Below are positions 30,271-38,199 of a DNA stretch of 64,000 bases, piece after piece. The notes under the pieces are model-generated. The model did not search any database. It had not been told where the DNA came from and saw only the letters and a program-made list of their open reading frames with translations. Every line of letters begins with the position of its first letter. The stretch's first letter is position 1. The stretch lies in assembly GCF_002797895.1 (NCBI RefSeq), contig NZ_PGES01000001.1:3844001-3908000 (forward strand). Direction: 5' to 3'. This DNA comes from Janthinobacterium sp. 67 (lineage in GTDB: Bacteria > Pseudomonadota > Gammaproteobacteria > Burkholderiales > Burkholderiaceae_D). The position numbers and the translations under genes are program-made.

Positions 30271-33200
30271 ATGAATCAGGCAGAACAGCAGCGCCTCCTG
30301 GCTATCCTGGAGTATTGGCACAAGATCGAATTCTTTATCCCGTTTGACCTGAATCAAATCACGGACGTTGAAGACCAGTCCACCGTGCGTCTCCTGCACC
30401 GCGAACAGCTGGCGCAATTGCCGCCGCAGTTCGTCACGCAATGGCAAGTAGCGTCCGACCGCGAGATCGACGGCTTTTCATTGTTCCTTGGCGTGTTCGA
30501 CAAGGCGGAAATCAACAAGGCTTGTCCGCCAGCCACTGGCCCGGAAAACATTGCCGAAACAGAAAAAACAGAACTGCTGGGACGCTCGTGCTTTGCCCGC
30601 ATCAATCTCAATGCGCTGGGCGAGCCGCAGTTCGATCCCGTGTCCGTGTCGACCTTGCCGTGGGCCCTGGGCCGCGCACGCACGCCGGACTGGTCGGGCC
30701 TGAGCCTGGACGCCTTCAGCGACAGCCAGCTGGCGCTGCAGGACAGCTTGCGCAACTTCGCGGCCAGCCGCACGCCACAGCAAGTGACGGACGAAGCCGG
30801 CAATGTCTCCTCTCCCCTGTCCGGCATGGAAATCGCGGCCCTGGCCGACCTGCTGCGCGACTGGGCCGGCTTCCACCCGTCGGCCGGCCAGCCGCTGGCC
30901 GTGCTGGAATTGCGCACGCGCAAGAAACGCGCCGCCGCCGACACGGCCGATGCGCTTGAAAGCAGCCAGAACCGCACCTTGGACTTAGGCGACGTCGCGG
31001 AACCGTCTATCGATATCCTCAACAGTTTTTACCTCGATGACCTGGAACAGATCATCCGCGCCTTGCGTGGCGGCAAGCTGCCGGCCACGGTCGCCGCCTA
31101 CCTGACGCCGCTGGCGCAGGATGAGCGCATCAACCTGTACAGCCCGGCCGGACGCCAGGCGCTGGCCGCCATGCTCAATCCGGCGAACATGAATCGCGGC
31201 CACTGGCTGGAAGACGCCAGCTACGCCATGAGCCTGATGCAGCAGTTCGCCATCCACGGCGCGCGCACGGGCTTGAGCGAACGCGGTATCTTTTCCGTCA
31301 ACGGTCCGCCGGGCACGGGCAAGACGACCTTGTTGCGCGAATTGTTCGCCGACAACATCGTGCGCCGCGCCAGCGTGCTGTCCTGCCTCGATCGCGCCGG
31401 CGACGCCTTCATCGGCAAGGTCGCCGTCGCCTTCGAAGGCGTGCGCGACCCGATCACCATCGCCCGCTTGCGTCCGGAACTGACGGGCTTTGAAATGGTC
31501 GTCGCTTCGTCGAACAATGCGGCGGTGGAAAACATTTCCGGCGACCTCCCAAAACCCAAGCAACTGGGCAAGGAATGGGCGCGCACGCGCTATTTTGAAA
31601 GCGTGGCGCGCCGGATCGTGGCCGACGGCAATGGCGCCAACCGCGCCCTGGGCGAGGCGGAAGCGCCGTGGGGCTTGATGTCCTGCGCGCTGGGCAACAG
31701 CGCGAACCGCCGCCGCTTCGTCAGCAATTTCTATGACGACGACTGGGACAAGACCACGACGCGCAAGACGCCGAACGCGCAAAATATCCGCCAGTGGTTG
31801 GCCAGCCACCAGGGCGTGAGCTTTGCCCAGGCCGCGCGCGAATTCCGCGAAACGGAACACGTGGTGGAAAAAGCCCTGGCCGAGCACGCCCAATACGCGG
31901 CCTTGTGGCAAGCCGTGGGCACGTGCACGGAAGCCGAATTCATCCACAGCAGCCAGCAAGCGCTGATCGCTGCCGAGCAGGAAATGGATGCGGCCAATGG
32001 CGCCCTGTCCGACGCGCTGGCGCAACAGGACACCTTGCTGGTCAGCAAGAAGGAATTGCTGGAAGAAGAACGCCTGGTGGCGCTGACACAGCCCGGTTTC
32101 TTTGCCCGCCTGTTCCGCACGGCACCGGCGCGCGCCTACAAGGACGCCGTCGTGGCCAATGTCGAGGCGCAGCGCCAGGCCGCGCGCGACGTGTCCGCCA
32201 TCAAGCTGCTGCTCAAGGGCGAACTGGAGCCCCGTTGCGAACGCGCCCGCAACAGCCTGCACATCGCCCTGCGCACGGCGCAATCGCGCCAGCGCGAATG
32301 GGATGACAGTACGGAACTGCTGCGCCGCGCGCGCATGCGCTTCCCCACCATCGCCGCGCCGGCGAGCCTGGAAGAGCTGGACGGCGACGCCTTGCAAATT
32401 GGCGGCCTGTGGCATGAACCGGCACTGGCCCGTTTGCGCTCGCGCCTGTTCGCCAAGGCCCTGGCCCTGCATGAAGCATGGCTGGCGGAAGTGGCAAAGA
32501 AAGGCGGACCCGGCTTCGGCGGCAACTTGCTGGCCGTCTCCAAATTGCTGAAAAACAAGCGCGCCTATGACCAGTCGCACATCGCCATGGTCTGGCACAG
32601 CCTGTTCATGGTGGTGCCCGTCGTGTCGACGACGTTCGCCTCGTTCGCGCGCCAGTTCCAGGGCATGGGTCCCGAATCGCTGGGCTGGCTGTTCATCGAT
32701 GAAGCGGGCCAGGCCGTGCCGCAAGCGGCGCTGGGCAGCCTGTGGCGCGCCAAGCGCGCCGTCGTCGTGGGCGACCCGCTGCAGATCGAACCCGTGTTCA
32801 CGGTGCCGGGCCGCCTCGTGCAAACCTTGTCCGCCCAGTCGCCGCACACGCAGGACGGCAGTTATGCGCCGACAAGCGTGTCCGTGCAGACACTGGCCGA
32901 CAAGGCCAACCGCTATGGCGCCACTGTAGGCGCGAATAGCGCGCAACCGCTGTGGATCGGCAGCCCCCTGCGCGTGCACCGCCGCTGCGTGGAACCGATG
33001 TTTTCGCTGGCCAACAGCATCGCCTACGAAGACAAGATGGTCTACGGCCTGAGCGAGCGCACGCCGCCAGCCGGCGCGCGGGGACTCACGCGTGGCCCCA
33101 GCTGCTGGATCGACGCCGCCGGCCCCGTCAGCTACAAGCAGGTCGTGCCCGTGCAACTCGATTTCGTGCTGGAAGTGCTGCTGAAGCTGTATCGCCGCGA

Positions 33201-33609
33201 CGGCAAGCTGCCCGACATGTATGTGATCACGCCGTTCAAGGCCGTGCGCAACGAATTGCGCTCGCGCATCGTGGACATGGACTGGGATCGCCGCCTCGGC
33301 TACGGCAAGGCGCCGACGGCCCGCGAATTGCGCCAGTGGAGCAGCCAGATGGTGGGCACCGTGCATACCTTCCAGGGCAAGGAACAAAGCGTCGTGATGC
33401 TGGTCCTCGGCGCCGACGACAGCACGGTGGGCGCGGCGCAGTGGGCGGCGGCCACGCCGAACCTGCTCAACGTGGCCCTGACGCGCGCGCAGCACCATGT
33501 GTACATCGTCGGCAACCCGCTGCTGTGGGGACAGTTGCCGCACTTTGCGCCGGCGTGCGCGCAATTGCCGCATGCGGGCATGCATGAGTTTTTGGTGGAG
33601 ATGGGTTGA
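30271..33609 (+). CDS. Large superfamily 1 (Upf1/Dna2-like) helicase
   Basis: A 1112-residue cytoplasmic protein. Walker A GPPGTGKTTLL is at about residue 345 and the Walker B/DEAD-equivalent LFIDEAGQA at about 806. They are separated by about 460 residues rich in Ala/Glu/Arg that look partly coiled-coil (about 540-720). Later motifs are GDPLQIEPV, HRRCVEPMFSLAN, VHTFQGKEQSVVML and NVALTRAQHHVYIVG, so the second RecA lobe is complete. The first 340 residues (starting EYWHKIEFFIPFDL) match no domain I can name. The start is Met at 30271; no clear ribosome binding site. No partner gene is adjacent. RNA or DNA substrate is unknown. Confidence 0.85.
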   Translation: MNQAEQQRLLAILEYWHKIEFFIPFDLNQITDVEDQSTVRLLHREQLAQLPPQFVTQWQVASDREIDGFSLFLGVFDKAEINKACPPATGPENIAETEKTELLGRSCFARINLNALGEPQFDPVSVSTLPWALGRARTPDWSGLSLDAFSDSQLALQDSLRNFAASRTPQQVTDEAGNVSSPLSGMEIAALADLLRDWAGFHPSAGQPLAVLELRTRKKRAAADTADALESSQNRTLDLGDVAEPSIDILNSFYLDDLEQIIRALRGGKLPATVAAYLTPLAQDERINLYSPAGRQALAAMLNPANMNRGHWLEDASYAMSLMQQFAIHGARTGLSERGIFSVNGPPGTGKTTLLRELFADNIVRRASVLSCLDRAGDAFIGKVAVAFEGVRDPITIARLRPELTGFEMVVASSNNAAVENISGDLPKPKQLGKEWARTRYFESVARRIVADGNGANRALGEAEAPWGLMSCALGNSANRRRFVSNFYDDDWDKTTTRKTPNAQNIRQWLASHQGVSFAQAAREFRETEHVVEKALAEHAQYAALWQAVGTCTEAEFIHSSQQALIAAEQEMDAANGALSDALAQQDTLLVSKKELLEEERLVALTQPGFFARLFRTAPARAYKDAVVANVEAQRQAARDVSAIKLLLKGELEPRCERARNSLHIALRTAQSRQREWDDSTELLRRARMRFPTIAAPASLEELDGDALQIGGLWHEPALARLRSRLFAKALALHEAWLAEVAKKGGPGFGGNLLAVSKLLKNKRAYDQSHIAMVWHSLFMVVPVVSTTFASFARQFQGMGPESLGWLFIDEAGQAVPQAALGSLWRAKRAVVVGDPLQIEPVFTVPGRLVQTLSAQSPHTQDGSYAPTSVSVQTLADKANRYGATVGANSAQPLWIGSPLRVHRRCVEPMFSLANSIAYEDKMVYGLSERTPPAGARGLTRGPSCWIDAAGPVSYKQVVPVQLDFVLEVLLKLYRRDGKLPDMYVITPFKAVRNELRSRIVDMDWDRRLGYGKAPTARELRQWSSQMVGTVHTFQGKEQSVVMLVLGADDSTVGAAQWAAATPNLLNVALTRAQHHVYIVGNPLLWGQLPHFAPACAQLPHAGMHEFLVEMG

Positions 33610-33634
33610 CGGCCCCATGACCATGCTTTACGGC

Positions 33635-33724
33635 GTAGGTCGGATTAGGTCCGCAGGACCGTAATCCGACAATATGGTTGGCGCATGATGTCGGATTACG
33701 CGCTTGCGCGCTAATCCGACCTAC
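33635..33724. repeat. REP-like palindromic element, copy 2
   Basis: Outer arms GTAGGTCGGATTA (33635-33647) and TAATCCGACCTAC (33712-33724) are perfect inverted copies. Each arm forms its own hairpin with a nearby ATTACG/GTAATCCGAC segment. It shares its ends with the element at 11264-11350. The right end runs into the sensor kinase gene and supplies its last codons and stop. Confidence 0.82.
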
Positions 33725-35129
33725 AGTCCTCGAGCGGAAACACTAAAGTGAACGTCGTGGCGGCCGCATCGGACGCCACGGTCGCGCTGCCGCCATGCAA
33801 CTGCATGATGGCCGTGACGATGGCCAGGCCCAGGCCTGTGGAAGCGGCCGAATCGCTGCGGGCCGGGTCGGCGCGGTAGAAACGCTCGAACAGGTGGGGC
33901 AAGTGGCGCGCGGGGATGGCCGGGCCGAGGTTGCTCACGCTTAGTTCCACGCCCTCGTTTGTCGCGTGCGAACGCAGCAAGATCGTGCTGCCTGGCGCCG
34001 CGTGGCGGATGGCGTTCGACAGCAAATTGCCGAGCGCGCGGCGCAGCAGTTGCGGCTCGGCCGTCACCGTGCCGCTGCCGTGGCAAGCCAGCGCCAGCTC
34101 GCGCTCTTCGGCCAGGCCTTCAAAGAAATCGGCCAGGCGCAAAAACTCGTCCTGTATGGGCAGGACTTGCTTGACGAGCAGCATTTCCTCCTGCTGGGCG
34201 CGCGCCAGAAACAGCATGCTGTCGATCATGCGCGACAGCCGTTCCAGCTCTTCCACATTCGACGACACCAGCTGTTCATATTCGTGCGCGCTGCGCGGGC
34301 GGGCCAGCATGACCTGGCTTTGTCCCAGCAGATTGGTGACGGGCGTGCGGAATTCATGCGCCAGGTCGGCGGAAAATTGCGACAGCCGCGCATAGCCTTC
34401 CTGCAAGCGTGCCAGCATGGCGTTCAGGGCCTGTACCAGGGGCAGTAATTCCGTGGGCGCGCCGCGCGCATCGAGCTGCTGCTCCAGCTTGCCCGGCCGC
34501 ACGAGGGCTGCGTGCGCGGCGATATTGCGCAGCGGCCGCAATCCCCGCAGCAGCATCAGGCTCGCCAACAGGGCCGCCACCAGCGCGCTGACGGCCACCG
34601 AAACGACGATCTGCCAGCGATAGGCGGCGAACATGGCCGTGCGGTCGCCGTAGACCCGGGCGACGGAAATGTCCGCCATCTGCGCCGGATCGCCGATGCG
34701 CGCGCTGGCCGCCACCACGCGTGCGGGATAGCCGTCGCGGCTGGTCCAGCTGACGATATCGCTGTTTGTCACGGGCGCATCGACGGCAACGGGAACAGCA
34801 TGCGCCACCGTCTCGCCGTTCGGATTGACGTCGATCAAACGCGTGCCATCGGCACGCACGATGCGCACCAGCGAATTCTCTTGACCGCTCATGGTGTCGC
34901 GGAAATACTGGGGCCGTTCGCGGATGATGTCGAGGGTGCCCGCATTACCCAGCAATTGCTGGATCTGCCGCAGTTTACCCAGCAACAAAATATCGTCACG
35001 GCGCTCGATTTCCGCGACAAACGAGCGGTACAGATGCATGCCCAGCCCGGCAGACACGAGCGCCACGATCAGCACGAAGACGAGCGTGACGCGCAGGGTC
35101 AGCGAGCGGCGAAGTTGCGCCAGTTTCAT
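33711..35129 (-). CDS. Heavy-metal/redox-type sensor histidine kinase (CusS/HprS-like)
   Basis: A 472-residue inner-membrane kinase. TM1 is about 13-33, the periplasmic sensor about 34-172, TM2 about 173-194, then HAMP, HisKA with [13 protein letters not shown] (phospho-His258) and HATPase_c with [10 protein letters not shown] and STGLGLAIV. The periplasmic and membrane parts contain no cysteine; the only Cys residues are near the C-terminus. The last residues RSD and the stop are encoded by a REP-like repeat end. The start overlaps the regulator stop by four bases (ATGA). Confidence 0.92.
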   Translation of the reverse strand: MKLAQLRRSLTLRVTLVFVLIVALVSAGLGMHLYRSFVAEIERRDDILLLGKLRQIQQLLGNAGTLDIIRERPQYFRDTMSGQENSLVRIVRADGTRLIDVNPNGETVAHAVPVAVDAPVTNSDIVSWTSRDGYPARVVAASARIGDPAQMADISVARVYGDRTAMFAAYRWQIVVSVAVSALVAALLASLMLLRGLRPLRNIAAHAALVRPGKLEQQLDARGAPTELLPLVQALNAMLARLQEGYARLSQFSADLAHEFRTPVTNLLGQSQVMLARPRSAHEYEQLVSSNVEELERLSRMIDSMLFLARAQQEEMLLVKQVLPIQDEFLRLADFFEGLAEERELALACHGSGTVTAEPQLLRRALGNLLSNAIRHAAPGSTILLRSHATNEGVELSVSNLGPAIPARHLPHLFERFYRADPARSDSAASTGLGLAIVTAIMQLHGGSATVASDAAATTFTLVFPLEDCRSD

Positions 35130-35824
35130 GCGTCAGCTGCCATGGGCGCGCGCAATTCGCAGACATAGCCCATGCCCCGCAAGGTGTGGATCAGCTTGGG
35201 TTCGAACGGATCGTCGAGCTTGCTGCGCAGGCGGCGGATGGCCGCGTCGATGACGTTGGTGTCGCTCTCGAAATTGATGTCCCACACTTGCGAGGCGATG
35301 ATGGAGCGCGACAAGACTTCGCCCTGGCGCCGCGCCAGCAGATGCAGCAAGCCGAACTCCTTCGCCGTCAGGGTGATGCGCTGGCCTTGGCGGCTGACCT
35401 TGCGTTTCATCACGTCGATTTCCATGTCGCCGATGCGGATGACGTCGTCTTCGCGCGGCGGCCCGCGCCGCAGCAAAGTGCGGATGCGCGCCACCAGTTC
35501 GGCAAAGGCGAATGGTTTCACCAGGTAATCATCGGCGCCCAGTTCCAACCCTTTGACCCGGTCCTGCACTTCGTCGCGCGCCGTGAGGAAAATCACGGGC
35601 ACGTCCGCGCCGCCCTCTTGCAGCCGCAGCGCGCGCAAGACTTGCCAACCGTCCATGATGGGCAGCATCACGTCGAGCACGATGAGATCGGGTGACTCCG
35701 TACTTGCCATGTGCAGGCCGTCGCGGCCGTTGCGCGCCAGGCTGACCGTAAAGCCGGACTCGGCCAGACCGCGCAGCAGATAGTCGCCCGTCTTCGGTTC
35801 GTCTTCTATGACCAGGATGCGCAT
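35126..35824 (-). CDS. OmpR-family response regulator (CusR/HprR-like)
   Basis: A 232-residue regulator. The receiver domain has acidic pocket residues Glu7/Asp8, phospho-acceptor Asp51 (IVLDVMLP) and the conserved Lys of LVKPF. The C-terminal winged helix (about 130-225) has [12 protein letters not shown] and [18 protein letters not shown]. This is the heavy-metal-response-regulator subgroup. It is the first gene of the minus-strand operon, and a CusR/HprR-like operator lies 59 bases upstream, shared with the divergent secreted-protein genes. Confidence 0.94.
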   Translation of the reverse strand: MRILVIEDEPKTGDYLLRGLAESGFTVSLARNGRDGLHMASTESPDLIVLDVMLPIMDGWQVLRALRLQEGGADVPVIFLTARDEVQDRVKGLELGADDYLVKPFAFAELVARIRTLLRRGPPREDDVIRIGDMEIDVMKRKVSRQGQRITLTAKEFGLLHLLARRQGEVLSRSIIASQVWDINFESDTNVIDAAIRRLRSKLDDPFEPKLIHTLRGMGYVCELRAPMAADA

Positions 35825-35882
35825 CGGTGGGGCTTTCTTGTGGGAAGTTGGACCATTCTACGCCGCACGCAGGGCGCCGCGG

Positions 35883-35898
35883 ATGATAAAAATGTCAT
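35883..35898. promoter_or_regulatory. CusR/HprR-type operator
   Basis: ATGATAAAAATGTCAT matches the core of the E. coli CusR box, ATGACAANNTTGTCAT, at all but two specified positions. It lies in the 140-base gap between the response regulator and the HbpS-like gene. The position suits autoregulation and control of the divergent secreted proteins. The consensus is known from E. coli; use here is inferred. Confidence 0.65.
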
Positions 35899-35964
35899 GC
35901 GCCGATCATCTTCTCGTAGGGCAACGCTGGCCATACTGGCGTCACTTACTCAACGGACAGCCAC

Positions 35965-36459
35965 ATGAAAAACCTGTTACTCGGCAGTACCCTGCTGTGC
36001 CTGCTGGCCAGCCCGGTCCACGCCCAGCTGCGCAAGGTCGATGACCTTTCGCTGGCGGCGGCCAACAAGCTGGCCGACGCGGCCATGGCCACTTGCCAGG
36101 CGCAAGGCCGGCACATCGTCGTCACCGTGCTGGACCGTGGCGGCAATATTGTCGCCGTGCAGCGCGCCGATGGCGTCGGGCCGCACAACACGGATGCCAG
36201 CCGGCGCAAGGCCTACACGGCCCTGTCGACGAAAACCGATACGCAGGCGCTGGCCGTGGCCGCGCGCGGCAATCCCGACATGGCCAATTTGACCACCGTG
36301 CCGGAACTCTTGCTGCTGGGCGGCGGCCTGCCCTTGCGAACCAAGGGCGAAGTGGTCGGCGCCATCGGCGTGGCTGGCGGCGGTGGCGCGCAGCAAGACC
36401 GCGCCTGCGCCCATGCCGCCCTGGCCGCCATCCCCGAACTCGATTCCCCTACCCTGTAA
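35965..36459 (+). CDS. Secreted HbpS/GlcG-like heme-binding-family protein
   Basis: A 164-residue protein: signal peptide MKNLLLGSTLLCLLASPVHA, then a single GlcG/HbpS domain (LAAANKLADAAMATCQAQGR, VVTVLDRGGNIVAVQRADG, RRKAYTAL and GGGLPLRTKGEVVGAIGVAG). Streptomyces HbpS is an extracellular heme-binding protein that modulates the SenS/SenR two-component system. The present gene stands directly beside a two-component system, so a similar accessory role is possible but unproven. It is followed by the hydroxyisourate hydrolase gene after 14 bases, so the two form an operon. Confidence 0.88.
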   Translation: MKNLLLGSTLLCLLASPVHAQLRKVDDLSLAAANKLADAAMATCQAQGRHIVVTVLDRGGNIVAVQRADGVGPHNTDASRRKAYTALSTKTDTQALAVAARGNPDMANLTTVPELLLLGGGLPLRTKGEVVGAIGVAGGGGAQQDRACAHAALAAIPELDSPTL

Positions 36460-36473
36460 AGAAAGATACGACG

Positions 36474-36884
36474 ATGACCACACTGAAACACATTACCGCC
36501 GCCCTGGCCTTCGCCAGCCTGTCCGGCATGGCCCTGGCCGCCCCCAATCCCTTGAGCGTGCACATCCTCGACTTGCAGAGCGGCCAGCCGACGGCGGGCG
36601 TAACGGTCACCCTGGAGCAAAAGAACGGTGAAGGCTGGCAACAGCTGGGCAGCGCCGTGACGAATGCGCAGGGACGCATCGCGGCCATGTATCCGGTGGA
36701 TGCGCCCATGCAGGCGGGCGACTACCGCATCGTGTTCAAGACAGGCGAGCACTATGCACGGCTGAAACAGGAAACGTTTTTCCCGGAAATCCCCGTGCAA
36801 TTTCACGTGGAAAAGACGGACCAGCACTATCACATCCCGCTGCTGCTCAGCCCTTTCGGCTTTTCCACGTATCGCGGTAACTGA
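36474..36884 (+). CDS. hiuH: Periplasmic 5-hydroxyisourate hydrolase (transthyretin-like)
   Basis: A 136-residue protein with a signal peptide (ALAFASLSGMALA). The mature part is the transthyretin-related fold with the hydrolase residues His30 (LSVHILD), Arg68 (NAQGRI) and His120 (YHIPLLLSP). The C-terminal signature is YRGN instead of the usual YRGS. It hydrolyses 5-hydroxyisourate in the urate pathway. In E. coli the periplasmic homologue (YedX/HiuH) is encoded next to and controlled by the HprSR (YedVW) system, and the same neighbourhood is seen here. No uricase gene is in the window. Confidence 0.88.
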   Translation: MTTLKHITAALAFASLSGMALAAPNPLSVHILDLQSGQPTAGVTVTLEQKNGEGWQQLGSAVTNAQGRIAAMYPVDAPMQAGDYRIVFKTGEHYARLKQETFFPEIPVQFHVEKTDQHYHIPLLLSPFGFSTYRGN

Positions 36885-36891
36885 CCGTTGA

Positions 36892-37590
36892 TCAGGCCAC
36901 CGTCTTTGCCGTCTGACCGAACAGCACGCTTTTCGCGTCGCCGCTGACGGTCGGCTGCACATTGATCTCGGCCGCCCGCGCATATGCGCGCACGGTGGCG
37001 GGACGGGCGGCGATGGCCGCGAACCAGCGCGCCAGGTGCGGGAAATCTTCCAGCTTCTGGCGCTGGCGTTCGTGCGGCACGATCCACGGGTAGATCGCCA
37101 TGTCGGCGATGGAATAGCTGTCGCCGGCCACGAATGCGCGGTCGGCCAGGCGCTTGTTCAACACGCCATATAGCCGGTTCGTTTCATTCACGTAGCGCGT
37201 GATGGCGTAATCGATGGGTTCGGGCGCATATTGCACGAAATGGTGATTTTGCCCGGCCATGGGGCCCAGGCCGCCCATTTGCCAGAACAGCCACTGCATG
37301 ACTTCGGCGCGTCCGCGCACGTCCGCCGGCAGGAATTGCCCGCTTTTCTCGGCCAGGTATTGCAGAATCGCGCCCGACTCGAACAACGACAACGGCGCGC
37401 CGCCATCTTCCGGCGCCTGGTCGACGATGGCGGGAATGCGGTTGTTCGGTGCGATGGCGAGAAACTCGGGCTTGAACTGCTCGCCCTTGCCGATATGCAC
37501 GGGAATGATGTTGTAGGGGATGCCCGCTTCTTCCAGGAACATCGTCACTTTGTGCCCATTGGGCGTGGTCCAGTAATACAGGTCGATCAT
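36892..37590 (-). CDS. Glutathione S-transferase family protein, YfcG/YghU type
   Basis: A 232-residue cytosolic protein. The N-terminal thioredoxin-like domain (about 1-87) has YYWTTPNGHKVTMFLEE, with TPNGHK as in the disulfide-bond oxidoreductase YfcG, and the cis-Pro segment NNRIPAIVD with LFESGAIL for glutathione binding. The C-terminal helical domain contains GDSYSIADMAIYPW. Nu-class enzymes of this kind reduce disulfides using two glutathione molecules. It is convergent with hiuH with a 7-base gap and may belong to the same stress response only by position. Confidence 0.92.
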   Translation of the reverse strand: MIDLYYWTTPNGHKVTMFLEEAGIPYNIIPVHIGKGEQFKPEFLAIAPNNRIPAIVDQAPEDGGAPLSLFESGAILQYLAEKSGQFLPADVRGRAEVMQWLFWQMGGLGPMAGQNHHFVQYAPEPIDYAITRYVNETNRLYGVLNKRLADRAFVAGDSYSIADMAIYPWIVPHERQRQKLEDFPHLARWFAAIAARPATVRAYARAAEINVQPTVSGDAKSVLFGQTAKTVA

Positions 37591-37769
37591 CGTCGTCTTT
37601 CAGCTCGTTGGCATAGGGCGGGCGTAACTATTGTCGCGCCGCAACTGGTGTGCATGGATATAATGCCACGTAAGCGAAAAACAAGACGGCGCCCAGGCAG
37701 GGCAAGCATTCACTCGCGCCGTCACGCAGGCATCCCGACATTCCAGAGCACAAACAAAGAAAGCCGACC

Positions 37770-38195
37770 ATGCGCAAACTCCTGATCGTCACGCTGTCCG
37801 TCCTGCTGTCAGGCTGTGTCCAGGACTTCGCCATCTACATGTTCGACGGCCAGGACCATTCCCTGACCGTACGCCGCCAGCAACGTTATTTTTGGCAAGA
37901 TACCGTGGAGGTGCAGCTGATGGCGACCAATCTGCCGCAATGCCAGCGCCTGCATACCCTGTCGACGGATGCGCCGGCCGACATCACCGTCGAGCTGTTT
38001 GCGGCCGGCGATGGCATCTGGAATATCCGCATGGGCAAGCAGTTGTGGCAAGCGGAAACGAATACCTGCAATGAACTGACGGAAATGGAAAACGACCCGA
38101 AAGCCGACCTGGGCCAGCCGGTCGGGCAATTCGTGGTCGTCGATGACAAGCTGGAATTCGAACCGGCACCGCCAGCGGCAGCGCCAGCCCGGTAA
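37770..38195 (+). CDS. Small lipoprotein of unknown function
   Basis: A 141-residue protein with a lipoprotein signal ending LLSGC (Cys16). The mature part has two further cysteines (LPQCQRL and TNTCNEL) that could pair, and a Pro/Ala-rich tail. No known domain is recognised. It converges on the chemoreceptor gene with a 4-base gap. Confidence 0.75.
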   Translation: MRKLLIVTLSVLLSGCVQDFAIYMFDGQDHSLTVRRQQRYFWQDTVEVQLMATNLPQCQRLHTLSTDAPADITVELFAAGDGIWNIRMGKQLWQAETNTCNELTEMENDPKADLGQPVGQFVVVDDKLEFEPAPPAAAPAR

Positions 38196-38199
38196 AACC

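Noticed and set aside
30985..33624. 879-codon frame antisense to the large helicase
   Set aside because: The helicase motifs are on the plus strand; the minus frame is His/Arg/Gln-rich with no motif and no start signals.
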